DNA of 64,000 nt. Source: Pantoea sp. CCBC3-3-1. Lineage in GTDB: Bacteria > Pseudomonadota > Gammaproteobacteria > Enterobacterales > Enterobacteriaceae. Below the pieces are notes generated by a model. It was not told the DNA's origin and did not search any database. It was given only the letters and a program-made list of their open reading frames with translations. This document shows positions 33,294 to 42,085 of this stretch, piece by piece. Both the position numbers and the translations under genes were made by a program. Every line of letters begins with the position of its first letter. The first letter of the stretch is position 1. The DNA is taken from contig NZ_CP034363.1 in the NCBI RefSeq assembly GCF_007981265.1, forward strand, positions 4,216,001 through 4,280,000, read 5' to 3'.

Positions 33294-34379
33294 TTAACTC
33301 ATGACCCATTTTTCAAAGCGTTCGGTCAGCGCGACCTGATTATCGCCCCAATAATCTGCGCCCAGCAGTGCCAGCCCCTGGATATGGTCCGGTGCCGTCG
33401 GCAACAGAGCCGCTTTTTTCTTGTCGATAAAGTCGTAGGCTTTGATGTTGGTCGGCCCGCACGCCAGATCGTTGGTGTACAGCGACTGACGTTTCGCATC
33501 CATACAGAAATGGATAAATCTGCGTGCTGCTTCCAGCTTCGGACTGCCGTGCGGAATACTGAAACCATCGATGTTATAAAGACCCTGGCCCCAGGCGATA
33601 TTGGCTGGCGTACCGGCATCAATCGCGGTCTGGGCGCGAGTGCTCCAGATACTCATCATGTCCAGCTCGCCGCTTTGCAGCATCTGCGTGGCCTGCGCGC
33701 CGCTGGTCCACCAGACATCAATGCTTTTGCGGATTTTATCGAGGCTGCGGAAAGCCCGATCGACATCTAGCGGATAGAGTTTTTTTGGATCGACGCCGTC
33801 GGCCATCAGCGCCAGTTCCAATGTACAGACCGGGCTGCGCCACAGGCCGCGACGGCCATTGAATTTGGCGGTGTCCCAGAAATCTGTCCAGTTGGTAGGT
33901 GCCGTTTTGCCGTTAAAGGCGTCAGTCCGGTAGCCTAATGCCAGTGCGTAAATACTGACACCGCCAAACTGAGAGGTAATCGAACCTTTCACATAATTCT
34001 GCGGATCCGGCACTTGCAGATGCAGATCTTCCAGATACGGTTTCGGCATTTTGTTCAGGCGCACCAGGTGCTCCGGGTTGAGCAGCGCCACGTCAAACAG
34101 GTAGTTTTTGGTATCCACCATCATCTGGAACTGCGGTACCGGGTCGGGACCCAGCACCGTATTAATGATTTTGATGCCGGTCTCTTCTTCAAACGGCTTG
34201 TAAAATGCTTTGCCAAATCCCGTGCCGTAAGGGCCGCCCACGTCGGCGACGGTCAGAGTGGTGACTTCCGCCGCCCGCGCCGGACGACTGATGATCATCG
34301 GGGCAACGGCGGCGGTAACGGCGGCCCCAATCCCCAGCTTCAGCGCATCACGACGGGTATACGTTTTGTTCTCTTTCAT
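33294..34379 (-). CDS. ABC importer substrate-binding protein, PotD-like, Tat-exported
   Basis: This periplasmic binding protein has 361 residues. Its leader holds a twin-arginine motif (TRRDALKLG) and a hydrophobic stretch ending in Ala-Arg-Ala-Ala, so export by Tat is likely. The mature protein resembles the spermidine/putrescine-binding PBP2 group (VADVGGPYGTGFGKAFYKPFEEETGIKI, WTDFWDTAKFNGRRGLW, DMMSIWSTRAQTAIDAG). Polyamine-binding acidic residues were not identified, so the ligand is open. It is the first gene of the importer operon, following the GH3 gene after about 60 bases on the same strand. Confidence 0.85.
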   Translation of the reverse strand: MKENKTYTRRDALKLGIGAAVTAAVAPMIISRPARAAEVTTLTVADVGGPYGTGFGKAFYKPFEEETGIKIINTVLGPDPVPQFQMMVDTKNYLFDVALLNPEHLVRLNKMPKPYLEDLHLQVPDPQNYVKGSITSQFGGVSIYALALGYRTDAFNGKTAPTNWTDFWDTAKFNGRRGLWRSPVCTLELALMADGVDPKKLYPLDVDRAFRSLDKIRKSIDVWWTSGAQATQMLQSGELDMMSIWSTRAQTAIDAGTPANIAWGQGLYNIDGFSIPHGSPKLEAARRFIHFCMDAKRQSLYTNDLACGPTNIKAYDFIDKKKAALLPTAPDHIQGLALLGADYWGDNQVALTERFEKWVMS

Positions 34380-34438
34380 CCTGGTTCCCCTGCATCACGA
34401 AAAGTTTTAATGAGCCGACACGGATGCCGGTGATTTTT

Positions 34439-36808
34439 CTACGCTTGTTCCTGCTCTTTAATGGCAAGGTTAACTTCCGCAATCAGCTGGTCGATTTCCT
34501 CCGCGGTAAAGCGCTGGCGGAAACGGCGGTCAAAGGTGGTGAAAATACTGAAGAATGAGTTTTTGCAGTGTTCCAGCATGCGGTCCGCATCGGCGGCGTT
34601 CACCGACAGTTGCACCTGCAAGAAGCGGTTGAAATAGTCACGCGCCAGCGGATTTTCCAGCACGAAAATTGGCTGCGTATCACGCGAGATGAGTCGGTAC
34701 TTTCCGACCTTACTCTCACAGTGCAGACTGCCCTCAAGCGGCAGGTCTCGCGAGTTTGGCCCGACGCGAAGCAACACGTCACCCGCTTCAAGGATCCACT
34801 GCTGGCGACCCGTGTCGTAGTAGCGTAAGTCGGCAGCGGGAACGGTCAGCGCTACGCGACGCTGTTCACCCGCCTGTAATTCAACTTTGCAGAACGCACG
34901 TAGCTCCTGCTCGGCCCGCGAGCGCGAAGATGTCTGATAGTGGCTGTAGAGCTGGCAGATCTCTTTTCCGGCACGCGAGCCGGTATTGCTTAGCGTAAAG
35001 CTGACCGTCACTTCTTCACCATCGCGCAGGCTATCGCGGTCCAGCTCAATATCGCTATAGGCAAACTGACTGTAACTGAGGCCATAACCGAACGGGAACA
35101 ACGGCTCGACGTTACGGGCGTCGTACCAGCGATAGCCGACGAAGATCCCTTCGCTGTAGTAATGACGGCCATTTTCGCCGGGGTAGCTGTGCCAGCCGGG
35201 AATGTCTTCAATACGCTGAGGGAAAGTCACCGTTAGCTTGCCGCAGGGATTCACCACACCGAACAGTACGTCTGCCAGACCGCCGCCCATCGCCTGACCG
35301 GCGTAGAAGGTTTCCACGACGGCACTGACCCGATCCAGCCACGGCATCACCACCGCATCAGGATTAGCCAGCACCACAATCACGTTGTCGTTGACCGCTG
35401 CCAGCGCGCGGATTAATTCATCATGACCCTGCTGCAAACCCAGCGTGCGACGGTCTGATCCTTCGCCGTCATAACCATCTTCGCTGTTAACAAACACCAC
35501 CACGCGATCGGCCTGGCGCGCCGCTTTACAAGCTTCTTCGCGCAATGACGGCCGATCAGCCACTTCATCGCTGGTGCCCTGACACCAGTTCAGGGTGACG
35601 TTGTCGCCGCAATGTTTGCGGATTTCGTCGTAGGGAATATCCACCTGCGTCGGCGTCGTGGTGGCGCAGCCCGATCCCTGGATCACGGGCTTCCTGGCGC
35701 CTTCACCGACAATCAGCAGATGACGGCAGCTTGCGGCTTCCAGCGGCAGAGCCTGATTGCTGTTTTTTAGCAACACGATGGATTCGGCCACCATCCTGCG
35801 CGCCAGCAGATGATGCGCATCGGTTTCCATCGGGGTGCCGGGTTGTTCCGCGTCTTTCGCTTTGTGGATCAGGTTGAGGATACGTTCTGCTGAACGCTCG
35901 GCCTGCGTACGTGGCACTTCTCCCGCTTTTAGCGCCCTGACCAGACTCGCCCTGCGCGTTTCGCTTTCTGGCATGTCGAGATCGTTGCCGGCCATCAGCG
36001 AGAGCGGGCGATCTTTAATTCCATGCCAGTCTGCTACCACCACGCCTTCAAAGCCCCATTCCTGACGGAGCACCTCCTCCAGCAACCAGCTGTTTTCGGC
36101 GGTATGTACGCCGTTTAGTCGGTTATAGGAACTCATGACCGTCCAGGGCTGCGACTGTTTGATGGCGCGCTCAAAGCCGCGCAGATAAATTTCCCGCAGC
36201 GCACGCTCATCAACGATCGAGTTCATGCTGGTGCGCTCAACTTCTGAATTGTTACAGGCAAAATGCTTTAAAGATGCGCCAACGCCCTGCCGTTGCAGAC
36301 CGTTAATTACGCCAGTCGCCATCTCGCCGCTGATTAAGGGGTCTTCGGAATAGTATTCGTAGCTGCGGCCGCCCAGTGGCGTACGGCGGATGTTGATGCC
36401 AGGCCCGAGCAGCAGGTTAACGCCCAGATGCTGGCACTCTTTACCCAGCGCTTCACCCAGCGTCTGTGCCAGATTCACGTCCCAGCTACAGGCAAAACTG
36501 GACCCGTTGGGGAAACAGGTGGCGGGGCGCATCGTTCCCCAGGCCACTTCCACATCTTTCGCCCGCTGGTTAACCACGTTCAGGAAGGCTTCGAAGTCCT
36601 GGCCCCCCTTCTCATCCTGTTCAATTTGCTGGATGGAGTAGCGCACGCCGTAGGTGCCATCGGTCATAACAATATGCGGGATCCCCAGCCGGGCATTGGC
36701 TTCGGTTTTCCACATGCCGTGACCGCTAAGAATGTCGCCCAGCTCTTCCGGCGTCATCGATTTGGCCAGAGATAAAAATTTCTCGTGCTGAGATAAAACA
36801 GTGCTCAT
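34439..36808 (-). CDS. Glycoside hydrolase family 3, cytosolic beta-glucosidase-like
   Basis: This enzyme probably cuts terminal beta-linked sugars from a small glycoside. It has 789 residues from ATG 36808, which has AGGAAAA nine bases upstream; an upstream frame lacks it. No signal peptide is present, so it acts in the cytosol on imported substrate. The catalytic nucleophile is Asp260 in GVVVADWHG, and KHFACNNSE at 181-189 is the binding motif. A GH3 C-terminal domain and a fibronectin-III-like domain (about 590-700) follow. About 80 extra residues after that, helical and ending near EEIDQLIAEVNLAIKE, are unusual for the family. It lies upstream of the importer genes and is divergent from the LysR regulator. 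Confidence 0.85.
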   Translation of the reverse strand: MSTVLSQHEKFLSLAKSMTPEELGDILSGHGMWKTEANARLGIPHIVMTDGTYGVRYSIQQIEQDEKGGQDFEAFLNVVNQRAKDVEVAWGTMRPATCFPNGSSFACSWDVNLAQTLGEALGKECQHLGVNLLLGPGINIRRTPLGGRSYEYYSEDPLISGEMATGVINGLQRQGVGASLKHFACNNSEVERTSMNSIVDERALREIYLRGFERAIKQSQPWTVMSSYNRLNGVHTAENSWLLEEVLRQEWGFEGVVVADWHGIKDRPLSLMAGNDLDMPESETRRASLVRALKAGEVPRTQAERSAERILNLIHKAKDAEQPGTPMETDAHHLLARRMVAESIVLLKNSNQALPLEAASCRHLLIVGEGARKPVIQGSGCATTTPTQVDIPYDEIRKHCGDNVTLNWCQGTSDEVADRPSLREEACKAARQADRVVVFVNSEDGYDGEGSDRRTLGLQQGHDELIRALAAVNDNVIVVLANPDAVVMPWLDRVSAVVETFYAGQAMGGGLADVLFGVVNPCGKLTVTFPQRIEDIPGWHSYPGENGRHYYSEGIFVGYRWYDARNVEPLFPFGYGLSYSQFAYSDIELDRDSLRDGEEVTVSFTLSNTGSRAGKEICQLYSHYQTSSRSRAEQELRAFCKVELQAGEQRRVALTVPAADLRYYDTGRQQWILEAGDVLLRVGPNSRDLPLEGSLHCESKVGKYRLISRDTQPIFVLENPLARDYFNRFLQVQLSVNAADADRMLEHCKNSFFSIFTTFDRRFRQRFTAEEIDQLIAEVNLAIKEQEQA

Positions 36809-37210
36809 GCCAGTGTTTTCCTGTGAGATGAAAGCGGCGAGCAGTCGCCACTGTTGCGCTGGCATTCAATATGGCCCGGTTAGAAACCGCGGCGAAAGAA
36901 GTAAAATGTTTGTCACTGGAGTTAAAAAAACTATCCAGCTGCGCAGGATTCCCTGCGTCATAAATAACGCAACGGAGAGCAGAGAAAAGCCAGAAACTGA
37001 TGTTTTTTTGCCCTGAAATAGCGCCACTGCCCAGCCAGGTCGCAAACGATTGCACCCTCCCAGCGCAATTCGCCTGCTGTACAGTAAGTTATCAGCGAGC
37101 TAGCGCGTATTTCCTGTGGCACAGTTATTGCAACTGCTGCCTGCATCGCTTTTTTGTTCTTACGGAAAGCTCTGACATAACCAAATACTAATCAGAGAGA
37201 TCACCTGCAC
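36809..37210. other. Divergent intergenic region between GH3 and LysR genes
   Basis: These 402 bases contain no supported gene. A promoter for each direction and LysR-type operator sites (T-N11-A half-palindromes) are expected by position, but no single one stands out. ORFs across it on both strands are short and show no family resemblance. Confidence 0.5.
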
Positions 37211-38158
37211 ATGGCGCATTTCACCCTCCGACAGCTTAAATATTTTGTTACCGTGGTTGAGCATCGCAGCATTGCCGAGGCATCACGCCATCTGCATATC
37301 GCTCAGCCTTCCATTTCAACGGCGATCAAAGGCCTCGAAGAGAGTTTTGAACAGCAGCTTTTTATCCGTCATCACGCGCAGGGCGTCTCGCTGACGCCCA
37401 GCGGACGCCGGTTTTATGAAAAAGCCGCCGAGCTGCTGAGAATGTCCCGGCAGTTTGAACAGAATGCCCGGGCGGATAATGATTTGGTGGCAGGCACGCT
37501 TTCCGTCGGCTGTTTTGAAACCGCCGCGCCGCTGTATATGCCAAAGCTTATTGCCGGTTTCAAAAAGCTCTATCCCAATATTGAAGTGCAGATCTATGAC
37601 GGCGAGCAGCACGAGTTAACCGACGGTTTGCATCGCGGACGCTTTGATATGGCAATCCTTTACCGCCATGAGCTGGACAACAGTATTCATGCCGAACAGC
37701 TGAAAGCACCACAAAAGCCTTATGCGCTGCTGCCTGCCGATCACCCGCTGGCCTTGCGCAGCAGCATTAGCCTGGAAGAACTGAGCCACGAGCCGATGAT
37801 CTTGCTGGACGTCGTGCCGAGCCGGAACTATTTCCTGGATATCTTCAAGCAGAAGGGGCTTTCACCGAAGGTGGCCTTCAGTTCGCCGTCGATTGAGATG
37901 GTACGCTGCATGGTCGGTCAGGGATTTGGCTTTTCGCTACTGGTGACCCGCCCCTTCCCGGACTTTACCTATGACGGTAAGCGCGTGAAGCGGGTCACCA
38001 TTCGCGATGAGATGGAAGGATCATGCCTGGTGATGGCGCATTTACGCCACGCTGAACCGACTCGCCCCACGCAGTTGTTTATGGATTACTGCCGGGCACA
38101 GGAACTGACGCCGGAGCATATCAGCGAATCTGAATTGCCACCGCTTTCAGTAGCTTAA
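37211..38158 (+). CDS. LysR-family transcription regulator
   Basis: This LysR-type regulator has 315 residues. The N-terminal winged helix (about 1-62) contains LRQLKYFVTVVEHRSIAEASRHLHIAQPSIS; the effector domain follows from about residue 90 (GTLSVGCFETAAP, then ILYRHELDNSIHAEQL). The ligand is unknown. It is divergent from the GH3-importer operon and convergent with the deacylase operon: its stop overlaps the M20 gene stop by four bases. Its position makes it the likely regulator of both, which is inference from context. Confidence 0.87.
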   Translation: MAHFTLRQLKYFVTVVEHRSIAEASRHLHIAQPSISTAIKGLEESFEQQLFIRHHAQGVSLTPSGRRFYEKAAELLRMSRQFEQNARADNDLVAGTLSVGCFETAAPLYMPKLIAGFKKLYPNIEVQIYDGEQHELTDGLHRGRFDMAILYRHELDNSIHAEQLKAPQKPYALLPADHPLALRSSISLEELSHEPMILLDVVPSRNYFLDIFKQKGLSPKVAFSSPSIEMVRCMVGQGFGFSLLVTRPFPDFTYDGKRVKRVTIRDEMEGSCLVMAHLRHAEPTRPTQLFMDYCRAQELTPEHISESELPPLSVA

Positions 38159-39309
38159 ACGATTTGCAGCCGATGGCAGAGACGGAGCAGAAACGCATCG
38201 CACTCTGCCAGCTGCTGCACACTGACAAATTCATCCGGCTTATGCCCCTGTGCCATTGAGCCAGGGCCGCAAACCAGGGTAGGAATACCATGCTGCTGGA
38301 ACAGGCCACCCTCGGTACCAAAAGCCACGGTGCTTAACGCTGCCGGTGAGGGTAGTAGCGCCATAACTTCATCTGTCGCTGCGGTGATTTGCGTTTGCAG
38401 GCCGGGATAGTGGCTCAGCGGACTAAAGACGATGGTGCAATCAGGCGAAATGCGCTGCATCTGCGGCACCAGCTCACGTTCACACCACGCCGTGATTTCA
38501 TCAACTATCGGTTGCGCATCTACATCCGGCAGCGTACGAATTTCAAAATCAAACTGGCAGGAAGCAGGCACGATATTTAACGCCTCGCCACCGCGAATGA
38601 CGCCTGTCTGCAGGGTGGAAAAAGGGGGATCGAAGGCGACGTTTTTCTCCTGCTGCAACCGCTCTGCCAGCGTCATTAACCGCTGGATAATCTGCACGGC
38701 GTATTCAATCGCGTTCACGCCCTGTGGCGTATAGGCCGAATGGCTGGCATAACCCGTGACAGCGCAGCGCAGCGCGATTTTTCCTTTGTGCCCGAGAACT
38801 GGACGCATCTCCGTGGGTTCGCCGACAATACAGACGGCAGGCAGTACCGGCAGACGATCGATATGCGCCAGCAGCCCCGGCACGCCCTTGCAGCCTACTT
38901 CTTCATCGTGACTGAACGCCAGCCATACCGGCTGACGCAGCGGCCGCGCCACCAGTTCTGGCACCAGCGCCAGCACCGCCGCCAGCCAGCTTTTCATATC
39001 CGCCGCACCCCGACCATATAACCGGCCATCGGCCTCGCGCAGAATAAACGGATCGCTTTGCCAGTGTTGCCCCTCAACCGCTACCACATCAGTATGGCCT
39101 GACAAGACAATCCCGGGCAGCTCTTGCGGGCCGATGACCGCCAGCAGATTAGCCTTTTGACCGCTACCATCGATCAAAACCTGGCAACTTACGCCATATT
39201 CCGCCAGATAGTCGCGGACGTAGTTAATCAGTGCCAGATTGCTCTCGCTGCTAACGGTGTTAAAGGCGATCAGTTCGGCCAGCAATGCCCGCGTGCTGAG
39301 TTTACTCAT
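38155..39309 (-). CDS. M20-family deacylase, ArgE-like
   Basis: This metal-dependent amidohydrolase has 384 residues from ATG 39309. Metal-ligand motifs are intact: His72 and Asp74 in GHTDVV, Asp104 in GRGAADMK, Glu136/Glu137 in HDEEVG, and GEPTEM later. Length and motifs resemble acetylornithine deacetylase (ArgE), so it probably removes an acyl group from an amino-acid-like compound. A housekeeping ArgE would normally sit with argCBH, so a catabolic paralogue is more likely. The start overlaps the end of the DUF1028 gene by eight bases (ATGAGTAA). The gene belongs to the operon rid-DUF1028-M20. Confidence 0.85.
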   Translation of the reverse strand: MSKLSTRALLAELIAFNTVSSESNLALINYVRDYLAEYGVSCQVLIDGSGQKANLLAVIGPQELPGIVLSGHTDVVAVEGQHWQSDPFILREADGRLYGRGAADMKSWLAAVLALVPELVARPLRQPVWLAFSHDEEVGCKGVPGLLAHIDRLPVLPAVCIVGEPTEMRPVLGHKGKIALRCAVTGYASHSAYTPQGVNAIEYAVQIIQRLMTLAERLQQEKNVAFDPPFSTLQTGVIRGGEALNIVPASCQFDFEIRTLPDVDAQPIVDEITAWCERELVPQMQRISPDCTIVFSPLSHYPGLQTQITAATDEVMALLPSPAALSTVAFGTEGGLFQQHGIPTLVCGPGSMAQGHKPDEFVSVQQLAECDAFLLRLCHRLQIV

Positions 39310-39976
39310 CGCCAGGAACACCGTAACTCGGCGCTTCCGCCGGATTAACAGCGCGAGTCAGGTACGCTTCGCTCTGCGGTTGCCACATCTGCCAGATGCG
39401 CGCCAGCTCACCAATCGCATCCTTTTCATGCCAGTCGACGCGCAGATCGGTTAGCGGCCAGCTTTCGCTACTCACCACCTTCAATCCGGCGGAATAGACC
39501 GGTCCGGCTTCGCCACCGGCTTGTAAACCAGCCTGCAAGGCAGCGATCAGCCGGTCGCCCAGCGACAGCGACGGCTCGACGCAGAATTGACTGACCATGG
39601 CCTCAATTACCTCCGCAGTGGCCAGCATATTGCCCGCCGCCACGCAGTTCAGTCCCTGGTGCTGATGGTGAGTGCCCAGCGTATGTAAGCCAGACCACAC
39701 GGCGCTCTGCCTGCTGTCCAGCACCGTCACCTGTCGCCAGTCGGCAAAAGGTTCGGCGGCCATTTCCGCTGCCAGGGCCGCTGTCGCACTTTCGCCCTGC
39801 GCCAACCGGTTGAGGATTTTCGGCCCCAGCGCAGGCAGCGTAACGTTCTGGCTTGATACCGCGCCCACGCCGCTCATCAGCCAGGGGCAACGCGCCGCTA
39901 CCGCCATGCTGGATGAACTGAGAGCAATACCGTACTGGCCGCTGCGAGGACAAAAACCGGCAATGGAAAAGGTCAT
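39302..39976 (-). CDS. DUF1028 protein (Ntn-hydrolase-like)
   Basis: The protein has 224 residues with the DUF1028 opening MTFSIAGFCPRSGQYGIALSSSSMAVAARCPW and NMLATAEVIEAM. The family is thought to have an N-terminal nucleophile hydrolase fold, but no activity is established for it. It starts one base after the rid gene stop and its end overlaps the M20 start, so the three genes are translationally coupled. This close coupling with an M20 deacylase and a Rid-family protein suggests a shared pathway on an acylated or amidated amine. Confidence 0.82.
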   Translation of the reverse strand: MTFSIAGFCPRSGQYGIALSSSSMAVAARCPWLMSGVGAVSSQNVTLPALGPKILNRLAQGESATAALAAEMAAEPFADWRQVTVLDSRQSAVWSGLHTLGTHHQHQGLNCVAAGNMLATAEVIEAMVSQFCVEPSLSLGDRLIAALQAGLQAGGEAGPVYSAGLKVVSSESWPLTDLRVDWHEKDAIGELARIWQMWQPQSEAYLTRAVNPAEAPSYGVPGDE

Positions 39977-39977
39977 G

Positions 39978-40397
39978 TTATGCCTCCGGGATCACGGCAA
40001 TCACGTCAATTTCCACCAGCCACTGCGGCTGCGCCAGCGCAGAAACAACCAGCCCGGTGGAGATGGGGAAAACGCCTTTCAGCCACTTGCCCACTTCCAG
40101 ATAGACCGGTTCGCGATAGCGCGGATCGATAATATAAGTGGTGGTTTTCACTATATGGCTGAGGTCGCTACCCGCTTCTTCCAGCAGCTGCTTGATATTT
40201 TTCATCGCCTGCTCTGCCTGCAATCCTGCATCGCCCAGCCCAATCAGATTGCCGTCAAAATCGGTGCCGACCTGGCCGCGAACATAAACGGTATTCCCGG
40301 CACGGACCGCCTGACAGAGGTCATTATTCAGCGCCTGATTAGGATAGGTATCTTTGGTATTAAACATACGGATGCGGGTATGGGTCGGTTGACTCAT
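39978..40397 (-). CDS. Rid-family protein lacking the catalytic arginine
   Basis: This protein has 139 residues of the YjgF/YER057c/UK114 (Rid) fold: GNTVYVRGQVGTD, QAEQAMKNIKQLLEEAGSDLSHIVKTTTYI and VEIDVIAV. RidA removes reactive enamines and imines with Arg105 (PARS in E. coli). Aligned from the shared VEIxxIA end, the corresponding segment here reads PISTG, with no arginine. Rid groups without that arginine are known and do not have imine deaminase activity. It is the first gene of the rid-DUF1028-M20 operon, divergent from the flavin reductase gene. Confidence 0.85.
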   Translation of the reverse strand: MSQPTHTRIRMFNTKDTYPNQALNNDLCQAVRAGNTVYVRGQVGTDFDGNLIGLGDAGLQAEQAMKNIKQLLEEAGSDLSHIVKTTTYIIDPRYREPVYLEVGKWLKGVFPISTGLVVSALAQPQWLVEIDVIAVIPEA

Positions 40398-40474
40398 CGT
40401 GGGTTCCTTACAGATTAAAGAGGAGACGGAAGCCGCTTTGTTTGCCGCTAACGCCCAGGACAGAGCAAACTCAT

Positions 40475-40567
40475 TTTTGGTGCCTGTGGGGCAGAAAATA
40501 AATAAGGATTTTTATTTGCAGGACTTAGGGGAAAACTGGCCTTAGCGAACCTCGTTTTTTTGGTGCC
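40475..40567. repeat. Direct repeat TTTTGGTGCC, two copies
   Basis: Ten identical bases occur at 40475-40484 and 40558-40567, 83 bases apart, in the 247-base divergent region between the rid gene and the flavin reductase gene. The spacing is eight helical turns. A regulator site is possible but unproven. Confidence 0.4.
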
Positions 40568-40644
40568 AGAGCCTAAAAAAATACACATTTATCTTTCACG
40601 TTGGTCATGAACATACTCGAGCCTGACTAACTGAGGACCTGGCT

Positions 40645-41157
40645 ATGCATTCCATTGTTAAAGAGTTACCGCTGATTACTCGGGATGCGTTTGTTAGCGC
40701 GATGGAAAACTGCGTAAGCGGCGTGTATCTCGTCGCCAGCGATGGCGCGGACGGCAAGGCGGGCGGCACACTCAACAGCCTGACCTTCGTTTCTGCCGCG
40801 CAGCGTCTGCTGATGATCTGCCTGCACCGTGACAGTCCGCTGTGCCCGGCGATTGAGCAAAACGGCGGCTTCAGCATCAATGTGCTCTCTGAATTACAAA
40901 AACCCCTCGTCCAGACTTTCGCCACGTCCGGTCGTAATGCGCAGGCTTTTGATTCGCCTGACTGGGGCGAAAGCCCCGAAGGCCATCCACTGCTGCACGG
41001 TGCGGTTGCCAACTTTGACTGCCAGCTGACAAATCAGCTGGTGCTAAACAGCCATGTAATGCTGATTGGCATGGTGAAAAACGTGCATTGTCACCCCGGC
41101 ATTCCGCTGGCAAGGCAGGCGCGACAGTATGTGCTGATCCAGCGGGATCAGCCTTAA
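40645..41157 (+). CDS. Flavin reductase-like protein (FMN-binding split barrel)
   Basis: This 170-residue protein has the flavin-reductase (DIM6/NTAB) fold: AFVSAMENCVSGVYLVAS, then TLNSLTFVSAAQRLLMICLHRDSPL, then GGFSINVLSE. The family reduces FMN with NAD(P)H and supplies it to a partner monooxygenase (as RutF, HpaC). No two-component monooxygenase is in the window. The start follows GAGGA. It probably leads a plus-strand operon with the following transport genes and nucleoside hydrolase; the next gene starts 85 bases on. Confidence 0.78.
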   Translation: MHSIVKELPLITRDAFVSAMENCVSGVYLVASDGADGKAGGTLNSLTFVSAAQRLLMICLHRDSPLCPAIEQNGGFSINVLSELQKPLVQTFATSGRNAQAFDSPDWGESPEGHPLLHGAVANFDCQLTNQLVLNSHVMLIGMVKNVHCHPGIPLARQARQYVLIQRDQP

Positions 41158-41242
41158 GCACCCGGCTTTATTGCTGTATTGCTGTGAACAGGCTGCCCGA
41201 AGAGGCCAATAGAATTCATTACACCTGCACCGGAGAGTAAAC

Positions 41243-42064
41243 ATGACCCACCTGCGGATTAAACAGATCGCTCAATGCTTAACGCTGACCCTGCTGGCCT
41301 CCACCGCTTATGTTCAGGCGGCGGTAATGACCCCGGGTAAACTGACCGTCGGCAGCGACATCACTTTTCCACCGTATGAATACCTTAACGATAAGGCACC
41401 TGCCGGTTTCGATATTGAGTTTATTGATGGCGTGGCGAAGGCAATGAAGCTGGAACCGCAATATATCGACACCCGCTTTACCAATCTCATCCCAGGTTTA
41501 CAGGCAAAACGCTATGAGCTGATCGCCTCCGCGCTGTTTATTACGCCCGAACGCAGCAAAGTGATCGAGATGATCCCTTATCTGAAAACCGGCGAATCAT
41601 TGATCGCCCTCAGCAACAGCAGCTTTAAACCGAAAAAGCCGGAAGCGCTGTGCGGTCATAAAGTCGGTTCGATGCAGGGCACCTACTGGCTGGAAAAGCT
41701 CCATGCTCTTTCCGCTGATTACTGCGTAAAGCAGGGACAGAAGCCGATTGAAGTCAGTGAATTTTCAACCGATCCTCAAGTCACGCAAGCAATGCTTTCC
41801 CATGCGGTAGAAGTGCAGATGACCGATGCGGCGGTTGCCAGCCAGGTAGTGGAAAAAATGAAGGGCCGCCTGGCCATAACGTCCGACACGCTGCTCTATC
41901 CGGTATTGGTGGGACTAGGCGTCAGCAAAGCTAACCCGGCATTCAAACAGCAGTTAACCGACGGTATTGCAGCATATAAAGCCAGCGGCCAGTACGCCAC
42001 CCTGTTGCAAAAATACCATCTTGCTGAACCGCAGGACGTCGATATTCAGGCTCTGAAACAGTAA
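41243..42064 (+). CDS. ABC importer substrate-binding protein, polar amino acid type
   Basis: This periplasmic protein has 273 residues, a signal peptide (LTLLASTAYVQA) and the family-3 binding pattern: KLTVGSDITFPPYEYLND, GFDIEFIDGVAKAM and LIPGLQAKRYELIASAL. The ligand is probably an amino acid or derivative. ATG has GGAGAG upstream. The fused permease-ATPase starts 21 bases after the stop, so the whole importer is two genes. Confidence 0.86.
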   Translation: MTHLRIKQIAQCLTLTLLASTAYVQAAVMTPGKLTVGSDITFPPYEYLNDKAPAGFDIEFIDGVAKAMKLEPQYIDTRFTNLIPGLQAKRYELIASALFITPERSKVIEMIPYLKTGESLIALSNSSFKPKKPEALCGHKVGSMQGTYWLEKLHALSADYCVKQGQKPIEVSEFSTDPQVTQAMLSHAVEVQMTDAAVASQVVEKMKGRLAITSDTLLYPVLVGLGVSKANPAFKQQLTDGIAAYKASGQYATLLQKYHLAEPQDVDIQALKQ

Positions 42065-42085
42065 TCCTGCGACGGGAGAACAAGC

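Noticed and set aside
39672..40418. 248-codon plus-strand ORF across the DUF1028 and rid genes
   Set aside because: Antisense to two coupled genes with family support; composition is shadow-like.
40560..40600. Possible sigma-54 promoter (GGCAC element) before the rid operon
   Set aside because: The reverse strand has TGGCACC, but no TTGC element follows at the right spacing.
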